DNA of 64,000 nucleotides from Saccharopolyspora galaxeae (GCF_016526145.1 NZ_JADDUE010000003.1:62001-126000), one strand, 5' to 3'; shown: positions 41,479 to 49,489, numbered from the stretch's first letter. Notes: generated from the letters alone by a model not told the origin. Numbers and translations are program-made.

Positions 41479-41496
41479 ATATTCATCATCATGATT
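41479..41496. promoter_or_regulatory. Catabolic-island motif, site E (weaker)
   Basis: ATATTCATCATCATGATT contains the palindrome ATCATGAT, just before the GGAGGG ribosome-binding site of the thiolase. It fits only half of the shared motif, and its position would block initiation if bound. Confidence 0.3.
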
Positions 41497-41505
41497 GGAG
41501 GGCGT

Positions 41506-42666
41506 ATGCGCCGTGCCGTCATCGTCGATGCCGTCCGCTCCCCCATGGGCAAGGGCAAGAAGACCGGAACGCTCGCCGAGACGCACCCGGTGGACCTGCT
41601 GGCCGCCGTGCTCGCCCGGCTCACCGAACGCACCGAGCTCGACCCGGGCCTGATCGACGACGTGCTGGTGGGCTGCGTCGGGCAGAACGGCGAGCAGTCC
41701 GCCACCCCCGGCCGCCAAGCGCTGCTCGCCGCGGGCTGGCCCGAGCACGTCCCCGCGGTCACCGTCGAGCGCAAGTGCGGTTCCGGCCAGCAGGCCGTGG
41801 ATTTCGCGGTGCAGGGCGTGCAGGCCGGGGCCTACGACATCGCGGTGGCCGCCGGGGTGGAGTCGATGAGCCGGGTGCCGATCGGCTCGGCACGCGGCGA
41901 CGCGGACCCGTTCGGCCCTGCGGTGCGGGAGCGCTACCCGGATCTGGTGCCACAGGGCATCTCCGCGGAACTGGTCGCCGAGAAGTGGAAGCTCACCCGC
42001 GCCGAACTGGACGACTACTCCGCGCGCTCGCACGAACGCGCCGCGCGCGCTCGCGCGCAGGGCTGGTTCGACGACGAGGTCGCCCCGGTCGCCGGGCTCA
42101 CCGCGGACGAGACGATCCGCGAGGGAACCACCGCCGAACGCCTCGCCGGGCTCAAGCCCGCGTTCGCCGAGAAGCACCACGCGCGGAACCTGGACTGGAA
42201 GATCACCGCGGGCAACTCCTCGCAGATCACCGACGGTGCCGCCGCGCTGCTGGTGATGTCCGAGGACCGCGCCGCCGAGCTGGGCCTGCGCCCGCGCGCG
42301 GTGGTGGCGGCATCGGCCGTGGTCGGCGACGACCCGCGGATGATGCTCACCGGGCCGATCCCGGCGACGAGGAAAGTCCTCGCCCGCAGCGGCATTCCGC
42401 TCGCCGACATCGCCGCGTTCGAGGTCAACGAGGCGTTCGCGCCCGTGCCGCTGGCGTTCCAGCGCGAACTCGGCGTGGCCGACGCGGCGCTGAACCCGGT
42501 GGGCGGCGCGATCGCGCTCGGGCACCCGCTCGGCGCGTCCGGGACGCGCCTGATGAGCACGCTGATCAACCACCTGGAACGCACCGGCGCGCGCTACGGG
42601 CTGCAGACGATGTGCGAAGCCGGCGGCATGGCCAACGCGACGATCCTGGAAAACCCCGCGGCCTGA
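41506..42666 (+). CDS. Acetyl-CoA C-acyltransferase (thiolase)
   Basis: Thiolase of 386 residues. The acylated Cys91 lies in VERKCGSGQQAVDFA, the NEAFA motif in AFEVNEAFAPVPLAF, the active-site His in GGAIALGHPLGASGTR, and the second catalytic Cys in LQTMCEAGGMANA. It performs the thiolytic cleavage step of a beta-oxidation sequence, or the reverse condensation. ATG 41506 has GGAGG 6 bases upstream. It is followed by an SDR that could supply the beta-keto substrate; 48 bases separate them. Confidence 0.92.
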   Translation: MRRAVIVDAVRSPMGKGKKTGTLAETHPVDLLAAVLARLTERTELDPGLIDDVLVGCVGQNGEQSATPGRQALLAAGWPEHVPAVTVERKCGSGQQAVDFAVQGVQAGAYDIAVAAGVESMSRVPIGSARGDADPFGPAVRERYPDLVPQGISAELVAEKWKLTRAELDDYSARSHERAARARAQGWFDDEVAPVAGLTADETIREGTTAERLAGLKPAFAEKHHARNLDWKITAGNSSQITDGAAALLVMSEDRAAELGLRPRAVVAASAVVGDDPRMMLTGPIPATRKVLARSGIPLADIAAFEVNEAFAPVPLAFQRELGVADAALNPVGGAIALGHPLGASGTRLMSTLINHLERTGARYGLQTMCEAGGMANATILENPAA

Positions 42667-42714
42667 GCGCGGAACCGACGAACTCGGCGATGCGGCCGGG
42701 GGAGCAGGAGAACG

Positions 42715-43479
42715 ATGAACCTCGACGGTGGCAGCGCAGTGGTGACCGGCGGTGCGTCCGGGCTCGGGCTGGCCAGCGCCAAGCGGCTGCTCGACCGGGG
42801 CGTGCCGGTGGTGCTGGTGGACCTGCCGAGCTCCGCGGGCGAGCAGGTGGCGGCCGAGCTCGGTGGCAAGGCGAGCTTCGCCCCGGCCGACGTGGCCGAT
42901 CCGGAGGCGGTCGACGCGGCGATGGACCTCGCCGAGCAGCAAGGCCCGATCCGCGCGCTGGTGCACTGCGCGGGCCGCGGCGGCACGGTCCGCGTGGTGG
43001 AACGCGACGGCGAACCGGGCTCGCTGGAGCAGTACGAGTCGATCGTGCGCACCAACCTGACCGGCAGCTTCAACGTGCTGCGGCTGGCGTCGGCCCGGAT
43101 GGCGCGCAACGAGCCGGTCGACGGTGAGCGCGGAGTCTGCGTGCTCACCGCCTCGGTCGCGGCGTGGGAAGGCCAGATCGGGCAGATCCCCTACGCCTCG
43201 GCGAAATCCGGGGTGGTCGGCATGACGCTGGTAGCCGCCCGCGACCTGGCGCGCAAGCTGGTGCGGGTGTGCTCGATCGCGCCGGGCACGTTCGACACGC
43301 CGATCCTGTCCCGGTTCTCCGACGAGATCCGCGACGGGCTCGCCTCCCGCACGCCGCACCCGTCGCGGCTGGGGCGCCCGGACGAGTTCGCCGCGCTCGC
43401 CGAGCAGATCATCGGCAACCCGATGCTCAACGGCGAGACGATCCGGCTGGACGGGGCGATCCGGATGCCCCCGAAGTGA
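42715..43479 (+). CDS. SDR, possible 3-hydroxyacyl-CoA dehydrogenase
   Basis: SDR of 254 residues: GSAVVTGGASGLGLASAKRLLDRGVPVVLVDLPS, ADVADPEAVDAAMDLAEQQGPIRALVHCAGRGG, TASVAAWEGQIGQIPYASAKSGVVGMTLVAARDLA, RVCSIAPGTFDTPILSRF and MLNGETIRLDGAIRMPPK. This set of motifs is characteristic of type II 3-hydroxyacyl-CoA dehydrogenase (HSD17B10-like) enzymes, fitting a location directly after the thiolase. It would oxidise the beta-hydroxyacyl-CoA before thiolysis. ATG 42715 has GGAGCAGGAG upstream. Confidence 0.86.
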   Translation: MNLDGGSAVVTGGASGLGLASAKRLLDRGVPVVLVDLPSSAGEQVAAELGGKASFAPADVADPEAVDAAMDLAEQQGPIRALVHCAGRGGTVRVVERDGEPGSLEQYESIVRTNLTGSFNVLRLASARMARNEPVDGERGVCVLTASVAAWEGQIGQIPYASAKSGVVGMTLVAARDLARKLVRVCSIAPGTFDTPILSRFSDEIRDGLASRTPHPSRLGRPDEFAALAEQIIGNPMLNGETIRLDGAIRMPPK

Positions 43480-43485
43480 CCGGCG

Positions 43486-43513
43486 CCGGCCCCCTGCGCG
43501 GGCAGGGGGCCGG
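43486..43513. terminator. Strong bidirectional terminator
   Basis: CCGGCCCCCTG (43486-43496) and CAGGGGGCCGG (43503-43513) form a perfect 11-bp stem with a 6-base loop, just after the SDR stop and facing the convergent enoyl-CoA hydratase. The remaining 43514-43673 has only low-complexity GCC/CCG-rich sequence. Confidence 0.75.
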
Positions 43514-43673
43514 TACTGCCGCGGCTGCGCCGGTGCCGCTGCGGTGCCTGCGCGCACCACCGGAGTTCGCGCGGCGGTCCGGTTCGCGGCGACTCTGGCT
43601 GCGACGCCTGCGGACACCGGGATCACTGCACCTGCGGCCGCCGAGGGCGCTGCGATGCCCGGCGCCGCCGGGA

Positions 43674-44441
43674 TCACTCCGGCGGCGGGAACCGCGGTCG
43701 CCGCTTCTCCAAGAACGACGTGGCGCCCTCGACCATGTCCGCGCTGCCCACCGCCTGCACCAGCATCCCGAGACCGTTGCTGAACGAGTCCCGCGCCGAG
43801 TTCCACCAGATGTTGGAGGAGATCTTGGTGATCTCCAGGTAGCGCGGGCTCAGCTCGGCCAGCTCCTCGACCCATCCGGTCACCGCCTCCGCCAGCCGGT
43901 CGTCCTCGACCACCTCGTTGACCAGGCCCAGGCTCTCGGCCTGTTCGGCGGAGTAGCGCCGGCACAGCATCGCCATCTCCTTGGCCCGCTTCTCCCCGAT
44001 CTGCACGCCGAGCACGTTGGTGGCGCCGGTGACCGGGGCGCTGCCGACCTTCGGCCCGGTCTGGCCGAACGTCGCCGAACGCGCCGCGATCGCCAGGTCG
44101 CAGGCCACGACGAGCTCGTTGCCGCCGCCCGCCGCCGCGCCGTTGACCGCGGCGATGACCGGGCGCGGGCATTGCCGCACGGCGTCGAACAACCGCAGCG
44201 AGCCCTGGTACAGCGCCCGCATCTCCCCGGTGGTCGGCGTGCTGAGCTGCTGCAACGATCCGCCTGCGCAGAAGCTGCCGCCGGATCCGGTCAGCACCAC
44301 CGCCCGCGCCTCATCGGCGCCGCGCAGCGCTTCGACGATCGCGTCGGACATGGCGGGATCGAAGGCGTTCTTGCGCTCCGGCCGGTTGAGCGTGAGCCAC
44401 AGCGCGTCCCCGCGCTGCTCGACCAGCACGTCCTCCCCCAT
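43674..44441 (-). CDS. Enoyl-CoA hydratase/isomerase family protein
   Basis: Crotonase-fold protein of 255 residues: VLVEQRGDALWLTLNRPERKNAFDPAMSDAIVEAL, VVLTGSGGSFCAGGSLQQL (oxyanion), VIAAVNGAAAGGGNELVVACDLAIAARSATFGQTGPKVGSAPVTGA and a C-terminus ATSFLEKRRPRFPPPE. The usual catalytic glutamates are not obvious, and the C-terminal FLEKRRPRF resembles MenB/BadI-type ring-forming or ring-opening members. Ring cleavage of a cyclic beta-keto-acyl-CoA is a reasonable guess. ATG 44441 overlaps the ferredoxin stop (TGATG). Confidence 0.83.
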   Translation of the reverse strand: MGEDVLVEQRGDALWLTLNRPERKNAFDPAMSDAIVEALRGADEARAVVLTGSGGSFCAGGSLQQLSTPTTGEMRALYQGSLRLFDAVRQCPRPVIAAVNGAAAGGGNELVVACDLAIAARSATFGQTGPKVGSAPVTGATNVLGVQIGEKRAKEMAMLCRRYSAEQAESLGLVNEVVEDDRLAEAVTGWVEELAELSPRYLEITKISSNIWWNSARDSFSNGLGMLVQAVGSADMVEGATSFLEKRRPRFPPPE

Positions 44442-44632
44442 CAGTCGACCGTGATCGCGCGCTCGGGGCAGGAGTCCGCGCCTTCGACGGCCTCGTCGGC
44501 GAACTCGGCCGGGACCTGTTCTTCGAGCACGTAGGCGGTGCCGTCCTCCTCGCGCAACGCGAAGACGTTCGGGGCGCTCATCTGGCACAGCCCGTGCCCC
44601 TGGCAGTGGTTCGGATCGACCCGCGCGCGCAT
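44441..44632 (-). CDS. 3Fe-4S ferredoxin (P450 partner)
   Basis: Small ferredoxin of 63 residues: Cys10, His13 and Cys16 (CQGHGLC), and Cys55 followed by Pro (SCPERAI). The second cysteine of the usual CxxCxxC set is His, the signature of [3Fe-4S] or modified [4Fe-4S] ferredoxins that serve actinobacterial cytochromes P450. It is divergent from the P450 at 44761 and upstream of an enoyl-CoA hydratase, so electron transfer from the reductase at 45987 through this protein to the P450 is likely. Confidence 0.9.
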   Translation of the reverse strand: MRARVDPNHCQGHGLCQMSAPNVFALREEDGTAYVLEEQVPAEFADEAVEGADSCPERAITVD

Positions 44633-44703
44633 GGTTTTTCCTCCTCGTCGAGGTGGCGCCGACTCCCCCCGGCTTCGTGCGAACCGTTGACAACCGGCAT
44701 ATC

Positions 44704-44722
44704 TAGTATAACCATTATCAGG
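44704..44722. promoter_or_regulatory. Catabolic-island motif, site F
   Basis: ATAACCATTAT (44708-44718) is an inverted repeat ATAA-CCA-TTAT; on the minus strand ATAATGGTTATAC fits the ATGRTWRT core. It lies between the divergent ferredoxin and P450 genes, 43 bases before the P450 ATG, whose AGGAGG is at 44745-44750. Confidence 0.5.
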
Positions 44723-44760
44723 TCAACAGCGGGGTTGATGCAATAGGAGGTCCCAGCAGC

Positions 44761-45990
44761 ATGGCTTCGCAACAGCGCTGTCCAGTGATCCGCTTCGATC
44801 ACAACTCCCAGGAGCACTCCGCGGACCCGGTCGCTTCCTACCGCGCCGTCCGCAACGAGCACGGACTCGCCTGGACCGAGTCGCACGGTGGCTACTGGGT
44901 GCTGTCCGACTACGAGAGCGTCTTCGAAGCCGCGCGGGACGACGGCGTGTTCTCCTCGGCGCGCACCTCCTCCGGAGGCGAGGGGCTGTCCGTGGTGATC
45001 CCGAAGACGCCCATGCACTTCCACATCCCGATTGAACTGGATCCACCGGATTTCCGGAAGTTCCGCAAGCTGATCAACCCGATCACCTCGCCCGCCGCGA
45101 TCGAGCGGATGCGCGGCATGGTCGAGCACCACGTCAGCAGTTTCATCGACGAGGTCATCGAGACCGGCGAGTGCGACTTCACCTCCGTGATCGGCGTTCC
45201 GTCGCTGGTCACCATCGACTGGCTGGGCCTGCCGGTCGAGGAGTGGCGCCGCTACTCGCGCGCGCACCACGCCACGCTGGCCGCCGTGCCCGGCAGCGAG
45301 AAGTGGCGCCAGGCCACCGAAGTGGACCTGCCCTACCTGTCCGAGCAGATGAGCCGGATCATCGAGCAGCGCCGCGCCGATCCGCAGGACGACGTGATCA
45401 GCTACCTGGTGCAGCAGACCGTGGACGACCGGCCGATCACCGACGACGAGGTCTTCGCCATCGTCGAGCTGCTCATCGCGGGCGGTACCGGGACCACCGC
45501 CTCGCTGGTGAGCCAGACGCTCGTCTGGCTGGCCGAGCACACCGACGTGCGGCAACGGCTGATCGAAGATCCGAGCCTGCTCGACCACGCCGTGGAGGAG
45601 TTCCTGCGCTACTTCTCCCCCACCCAGGCGCTGGCCCGCACCGTCGCGCAGGACACCGAGTTCCGCGGCTGCCCGATGCGGCAAGGCGACCGGGTGCTGC
45701 TTTCCTGGGCCTCGGCCAACCGGGACGAGTCGCTGTTCGAGCACCCGGACGAGATCGACATCGACCGCTGGCCGAACCGGCACACCGCCTTCGGCATCGG
45801 GGTGCACCGCTGCGCCGGCTCGCACCTGGGCCGGTTGATGGCCAAGACGCTGCTCAACGAGATCCTCACCCGGATGCCGGACTACACCGTCGATTTCGAC
45901 GCGCTGGAGCGCTATCCGCACCAGGGCACGAACATGGGCTTCCAGCGCATCCCGGCGCGGTTCACTCCCGGCCCGAAGCTCGCCCGGTGA
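44761..45990 (+). CDS. Cytochrome P450
   Basis: Soluble bacterial P450 of 409 residues. The I-helix AGGTGTTAS provides the oxygen-activating Gly/Thr pair; the K-helix has EEFLRYFSP, and the haem loop FGIGVHRCAGSHLG carries ligand Cys351. The N-terminus has no membrane anchor. ATG 44761 follows AGGAGG by 10 bases. It overlaps the reductase gene by 4 bases (GTGA) and faces the ferredoxin gene, giving a full class I electron-transfer set. It probably performs the first hydroxylation of the unknown substrate of the island. Confidence 0.93.
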   Translation: MASQQRCPVIRFDHNSQEHSADPVASYRAVRNEHGLAWTESHGGYWVLSDYESVFEAARDDGVFSSARTSSGGEGLSVVIPKTPMHFHIPIELDPPDFRKFRKLINPITSPAAIERMRGMVEHHVSSFIDEVIETGECDFTSVIGVPSLVTIDWLGLPVEEWRRYSRAHHATLAAVPGSEKWRQATEVDLPYLSEQMSRIIEQRRADPQDDVISYLVQQTVDDRPITDDEVFAIVELLIAGGTGTTASLVSQTLVWLAEHTDVRQRLIEDPSLLDHAVEEFLRYFSPTQALARTVAQDTEFRGCPMRQGDRVLLSWASANRDESLFEHPDEIDIDRWPNRHTAFGIGVHRCAGSHLGRLMAKTLLNEILTRMPDYTVDFDALERYPHQGTNMGFQRIPARFTPGPKLAR

Positions 45991-47138
45991 CCCGGGTCGT
46001 CATCGCCGGTGGGGGGCTGGCCGCGGCGCGCACCTGCGAATTGCTGCGGCGCAAGGGTTTCGACGGCGAGATCGTGCTGCTCGCGGCCGAGCGGCGGGCG
46101 CCCTACGACCGGCCGCCGCTGACCAAGGCGGCGTTGCGGGACGAGTTCGACCCCACGTTGCGGACCGACTACGAGGCGTTGTCGGTCGATCTCCGGCTGG
46201 GCGCAGCGGCTCGATCGCTGCATCCGGCGGAACGGGTGGTCGGTACCGATTCCGGCGACGTCGGCTACGACGCGCTGGTCATCGCCACCGGCGCGAGCCC
46301 GGTGCGGCTTCCCGGCGACGGTCCGCAGCTGGTCGTGCGCACCGCCGACGACGCGGCGCTGCTGCGGGAACGGCTGCGGGCGGGAGCGCGGGTCGTGCTG
46401 GTCGGCGCGAGCTGGATCAGTGCGGAAGTGGCCACCGCCGCACTGGCCCGGGGCTGCTCGGTGACCTGCGTGGAAGCGGCGCCGGTCCCGCTCGGTGCGC
46501 TGGGCGAGCAGGTCGGGCAGCGGATGCGGCCGTGGTGGGCGGAGGTCGACCTGCGGCTCGGCACCGGCGTCGACGCGGTCACCTCCGGCGGGGTGGCGCT
46601 GACCGGCGGCGGGCACCTGGACGCCGACGTGGTGGTCACCGGAGTCGGCGTGCGCCCGGACACGGCGTGGCTGGCTGGCTCCGGCGTCGAGCTGGACCGC
46701 GGCGTGCTCGTCGACGAGCACCTGCGCACCGGAGTTCCCGGGGTGTACGCGGTGGGCGACGTGGCGGCGCGCTGGTCGCCGCGCTCGGGCGCGCGGTTGC
46801 GGGTCGAGCACTGGGACGAGGCGCGCACCGCTCCGGAAACGGTGGTCGCGCAGATCCTCGGCACCGGCATTCCCGAGCACGATCCGGTCCCCTACTTCTG
46901 GAGCGACCAGTTCGGCCGCAAGCTCCAGTACGTCGGGCACCACAGCGCCGCCGACACGCTGGTGCTGCGCGGCGCGGACTCCGAGCGGTGGGGCGCCGCC
47001 TGGCTGTCCCCGCAAGGGCGGCTGACCGCGCACCTGGGCGTGAACCGGCCGAAGCAGCTGGTTCCGGCGCGCAACGCCATCGGCGCGGGAGCGACTCCCG
47101 ATCCGGAATCCCTGCGCGATCCCGAAAACCCGTTCTGA
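45987..47138 (+). CDS. Ferredoxin reductase, FAD/NAD(P)H type
   Basis: Pyridine-nucleotide-disulfide oxidoreductase-family flavoprotein of 383 residues: RVVIAGGGLAAARTCELLRRKGFDGEIVLLAAERRAPYDRPPLTK (FAD), LVIATGASP, RVVLVGASWISAEVATAALARGCSVTCVEA (NAD(P)H) and GVYAVGDVAA. This is the rubredoxin/putidaredoxin-reductase type that feeds P450 ferredoxins. One unusual point is GGGLAAAR in place of the common GGGxAG. GTG 45987 overlaps the P450 stop, so expression is coupled. Confidence 0.9.
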   Translation: MTRVVIAGGGLAAARTCELLRRKGFDGEIVLLAAERRAPYDRPPLTKAALRDEFDPTLRTDYEALSVDLRLGAAARSLHPAERVVGTDSGDVGYDALVIATGASPVRLPGDGPQLVVRTADDAALLRERLRAGARVVLVGASWISAEVATAALARGCSVTCVEAAPVPLGALGEQVGQRMRPWWAEVDLRLGTGVDAVTSGGVALTGGGHLDADVVVTGVGVRPDTAWLAGSGVELDRGVLVDEHLRTGVPGVYAVGDVAARWSPRSGARLRVEHWDEARTAPETVVAQILGTGIPEHDPVPYFWSDQFGRKLQYVGHHSAADTLVLRGADSERWGAAWLSPQGRLTAHLGVNRPKQLVPARNAIGAGATPDPESLRDPENPF

Positions 47139-47149
47139 GCAGGAGGAAC

Positions 47150-47920
47150 ATGGGCAGCGACGCACTCGCGGGCAAGGTCGCGGCGGTCACCGGAGCGGCG
47201 ATGGGCATGGGCGCGGCAACCGCCGAGCTGCTGGCGGCGCAAGGCGCGTCGGTGCTGGTCGCCGACCGCGAGCAACGCGCAGGTGAGTCCACGGTGGACA
47301 AGATCGTCGCCGGTGGCGGCCGGGCGTCGTTCCTGCGCGTCGACGTCGGCGACTCCGATCAGGTGCGCGCGATGGTCGAGACCGCGGTCGAGCGGTACGG
47401 GCGGCTGGACTGCGCGGTGAACAACGCCGCGGTCGCCCCGGACGCCAATACCGTCGCCGAGCTCGCCGAGGACGACCTGGACCGGATCCTGGCGGTGAAC
47501 CTGAAGTCCGTGGCGCTGTGCCTCAAGCACGAGATCAAGCAGATGCTGCGGCAGGACGGTCCCGGTTCGATCGTGAACATCGGCTCGGTGAACTCCTACC
47601 GGCCGCAGCTCAACCAGGCGATCTACACCGCGGCCAAGCACGGCGTGATCGGGCTGACCAAGGTCGCGTCGCTGGAGAACGCCGCGCGCGGCATCCGGGT
47701 CAACGCCGTCTGCCCCGGCGCGATCGACACGCCGATGATCCGGTACTCGATGGACAGCACCGGACGCCGCGAGCAGGACCTGGCGCCGCGGCTGAGCCTG
47801 TTCGGCCGGTTCGGGCGGCCGGAGGAGGTCGCCGCGGCCAGCCTGTGGCTGTGCTCGGACGATTCGTCGTTCGTGACCGGGCACGCGCTGGCCGCCGACG
47901 GCGGCTACCTGTCCAGCTGA
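47150..47920 (+). CDS. Short-chain dehydrogenase/reductase
   Basis: SDR of 256 residues with AAVTGAAMGMGAATAELLAAQGASVLVADRE, DCAVNNAAVAPDANTVAEL, IVNIGSVNSYRPQLNQAIYTAAKHGVIGLTKVASLE and RVNAVCPGAIDTPMI. The active-site Ser, Tyr and Lys are all present. ATG 47150 has AGGAGG upstream and follows the reductase by 11 bases. It probably oxidises the alcohol made by the P450. Confidence 0.88.
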   Translation: MGSDALAGKVAAVTGAAMGMGAATAELLAAQGASVLVADREQRAGESTVDKIVAGGGRASFLRVDVGDSDQVRAMVETAVERYGRLDCAVNNAAVAPDANTVAELAEDDLDRILAVNLKSVALCLKHEIKQMLRQDGPGSIVNIGSVNSYRPQLNQAIYTAAKHGVIGLTKVASLENAARGIRVNAVCPGAIDTPMIRYSMDSTGRREQDLAPRLSLFGRFGRPEEVAAASLWLCSDDSSFVTGHALAADGGYLSS

Positions 47921-47989
47921 TCTCGCGACCGCCTCGCGCTGCGGGGCTCGCGATGGGACCGCGCGTGTAGGCGCGCGAACGCAACCCCT

Positions 47990-48035
47990 CGGCCGGGCGG
48001 GTGCTCAACCGCGCCGCCCTGCATCCGCCCGGCCG
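47990..48035 (+). terminator. Hairpin downstream of the P450 operon
   Basis: CGGCCGGGCGG (47990-48000) and CCGCCCGGCCG (48025-48035) form a perfect 11-bp stem with a 24-base loop. A second hairpin GAGCTT-GCGA-AAGCTC follows at 48039-48054. The rest of the 301-base gap 47921-48221 shows no gene. Confidence 0.5.
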
Positions 48036-48221
48036 GGGGAGCTTGCGAAAGCTCTGTCCACAACGGACTCGCGGCACTTGATTCGGTCGCGGATATCCGT
48101 CCTCACCTGCGCATTCGGTTCGCCGAGGCCTCCGGCCGACACGCCGCGGCGAGTCCGCCCCGGCTCGAACGCGGGTGCACGGCAGACTTTTCCGCGAAGC
48201 AGAACCGCGAGGGGAGAAGTC

Positions 48222-48839
48222 ATGACGATGCGACGCACGTTGCTGGCAACTTCGATCATCGGCGCCGTGGCCGCAGGCACGGCACCGGCCGCAACCGCGA
48301 CACCGGACGCCGGGGCGCCCGTCGTCGGTCCGGCTTCGGTCGCCGCGCAGTCCGCGACGACCGATCTCGGCCCGCTGGTGGACCTCGCCGCGCAACGGCT
48401 GGCGCTGGCGGACGAGGTCGCCGCCGCCAAGTACGGCACCGGAAAACCCATCGCCGATCCGGAACGCGAGCGACGGGTGCTGGGCGAGGTGTCCGAGCTC
48501 GCCGCGGACAACGGACTCGATCCGGGCGTAGCCGTCCGCTTCTTCACCGACCAGATCGAAGCGGGCAAGGACGTGCAGCGCGGCCTGCACGCCCGGTGGG
48601 ACGCGCACCCCGAGTCGCGCCCGGGTGAACGCCCCGACCTGGGCCAGGTGCGCCGGGAGCTGGAACGGATCAGCGACGAGGCGGTGCGGCAGCTCAAGGC
48701 GACCGAGCGGGTGCGGGTGCCGAACACTCCGTGCCGGGTCGGGGTGGCGGCCTCGGTGCTCGCCGCCGACCTGCACCACCACTTCGACCCGCTGCACCGG
48801 CGAGCATTGGACAGGGCGGTGGTTTCGATGTGCGCGTGA
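48222..48839 (+). CDS. Secreted chorismate mutase (AroQ gamma type)
   Basis: Protein of 205 residues with a signal peptide (MTMRRTLLATSIIGAVAAG, then an AxA-like ATATP). The mature domain is all-helical: LVDLAAQRLALADEVAAAKYGTGKPIADPERERRVL matches the N-terminal AroQ helix, and the two cysteines near the C-terminus (TPCRVG and SMCA) match the disulfide in the M. tuberculosis secreted enzyme. It converts chorismate to prephenate outside the cytoplasm, for reasons unknown. ATG 48222 has GAGGGGAG upstream; the frame upstream is unrelated. Confidence 0.88.
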   Translation: MTMRRTLLATSIIGAVAAGTAPAATATPDAGAPVVGPASVAAQSATTDLGPLVDLAAQRLALADEVAAAKYGTGKPIADPERERRVLGEVSELAADNGLDPGVAVRFFTDQIEAGKDVQRGLHARWDAHPESRPGERPDLGQVRRELERISDEAVRQLKATERVRVPNTPCRVGVAASVLAADLHHHFDPLHRRALDRAVVSMCA

Positions 48840-48851
48840 GAACGGCGCGGT

Positions 48852-49295
48852 TCACCACTGGTACGGCAGGAACTTGCCGTCCAAGGTGACCACGACCCGG
48901 TCGCCCTGCGGGTCTTCGGCGCGACGGACGTCGAGCCGGAAGTTGATCGCGCTCATGATGCCGTCACCGAATTCCTCGTGGATCAGTTCCTTGATGGTCG
49001 GCCCGTACACCTGCAGCACCTCGTAGAGCCGGTACATCGTCGGGTCGGCGGGCACCTGCGCGTCCAGCGCGCCCCGAGTGGGCTGGACGCGCAGCGCGAG
49101 AGCGACCTCCCGGTCCAGTTCGAGCAACTCCGCGGCGGCGTTCGCCTCGGCCTCGCCCATCGGGTGCTGGCCGAGCAGCGCCGCCGTGGTCCAGGCGACC
49201 GGCCTGCCCACCGCCTCGGCCAGCTGCGCCCAGGTCAGGCCCAGTTCGGTCTTCTTCGACCGGACCGCGGCCGCGGCATCGTGCTTACTGATCAT
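48852..49295 (-). CDS. cynS: Cyanate hydratase (cyanase)
   Basis: Protein of 147 residues with an N-terminal helical DNA-binding-like domain and the catalytic C-terminal domain. Active-site residues align as Arg89, Glu92 and Ser115 in MYRLYEVLQVYGPTIKELIHEEFGDGIMSAINF. It catalyses bicarbonate-dependent decomposition of cyanate to ammonia and CO2. ATG 49295. It is convergent with the chorismate mutase gene, with only 12 bases between stops. No cyanate transporter or carbonic anhydrase is nearby. Confidence 0.93.
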   Translation of the reverse strand: MISKHDAAAAVRSKKTELGLTWAQLAEAVGRPVAWTTAALLGQHPMGEAEANAAAELLELDREVALALRVQPTRGALDAQVPADPTMYRLYEVLQVYGPTIKELIHEEFGDGIMSAINFRLDVRRAEDPQGDRVVVTLDGKFLPYQW

Positions 49296-49489
49296 GTCCG
49301 CTCCCCTTCCCCGGAAAACCCGGGACAGGCAGGACGATCGCGATCGCACAACACCGCCCGTCCCGCACGACATCGCTCAATCCGGACACATTCTCGGCCG
49401 AAACGGCGGGGTTCGTGCTGCGAGCACGTGGCACCGCGGTCCATGCACCGGCCGCACCCGGCGGTTTTCTGCGTCCGCGCCTTCCAGCT

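Noticed and set aside
43514-43673. Repetitive GCC/CCG-rich stretch between terminator and enoyl-CoA hydratase
   Set aside because: Looks like a low-complexity spacer; the plus-strand frame from 43544 has no motif and no ribosome-binding site.
41344-44172. Minus-strand open frame of about 940 codons across the thiolase and SDR genes
   Set aside because: The thiolase and SDR on the plus strand are real with catalytic motifs; the minus frame gives only repetitive Arg/Ala/Gly sequence.
27053-47920. Polyketide or other secondary-metabolite cluster
   Set aside because: Despite the P450, SDRs and CoA enzymes, no ketosynthase, acyl-carrier protein, NRPS or terpene synthase is present; the enzyme set is catabolic.
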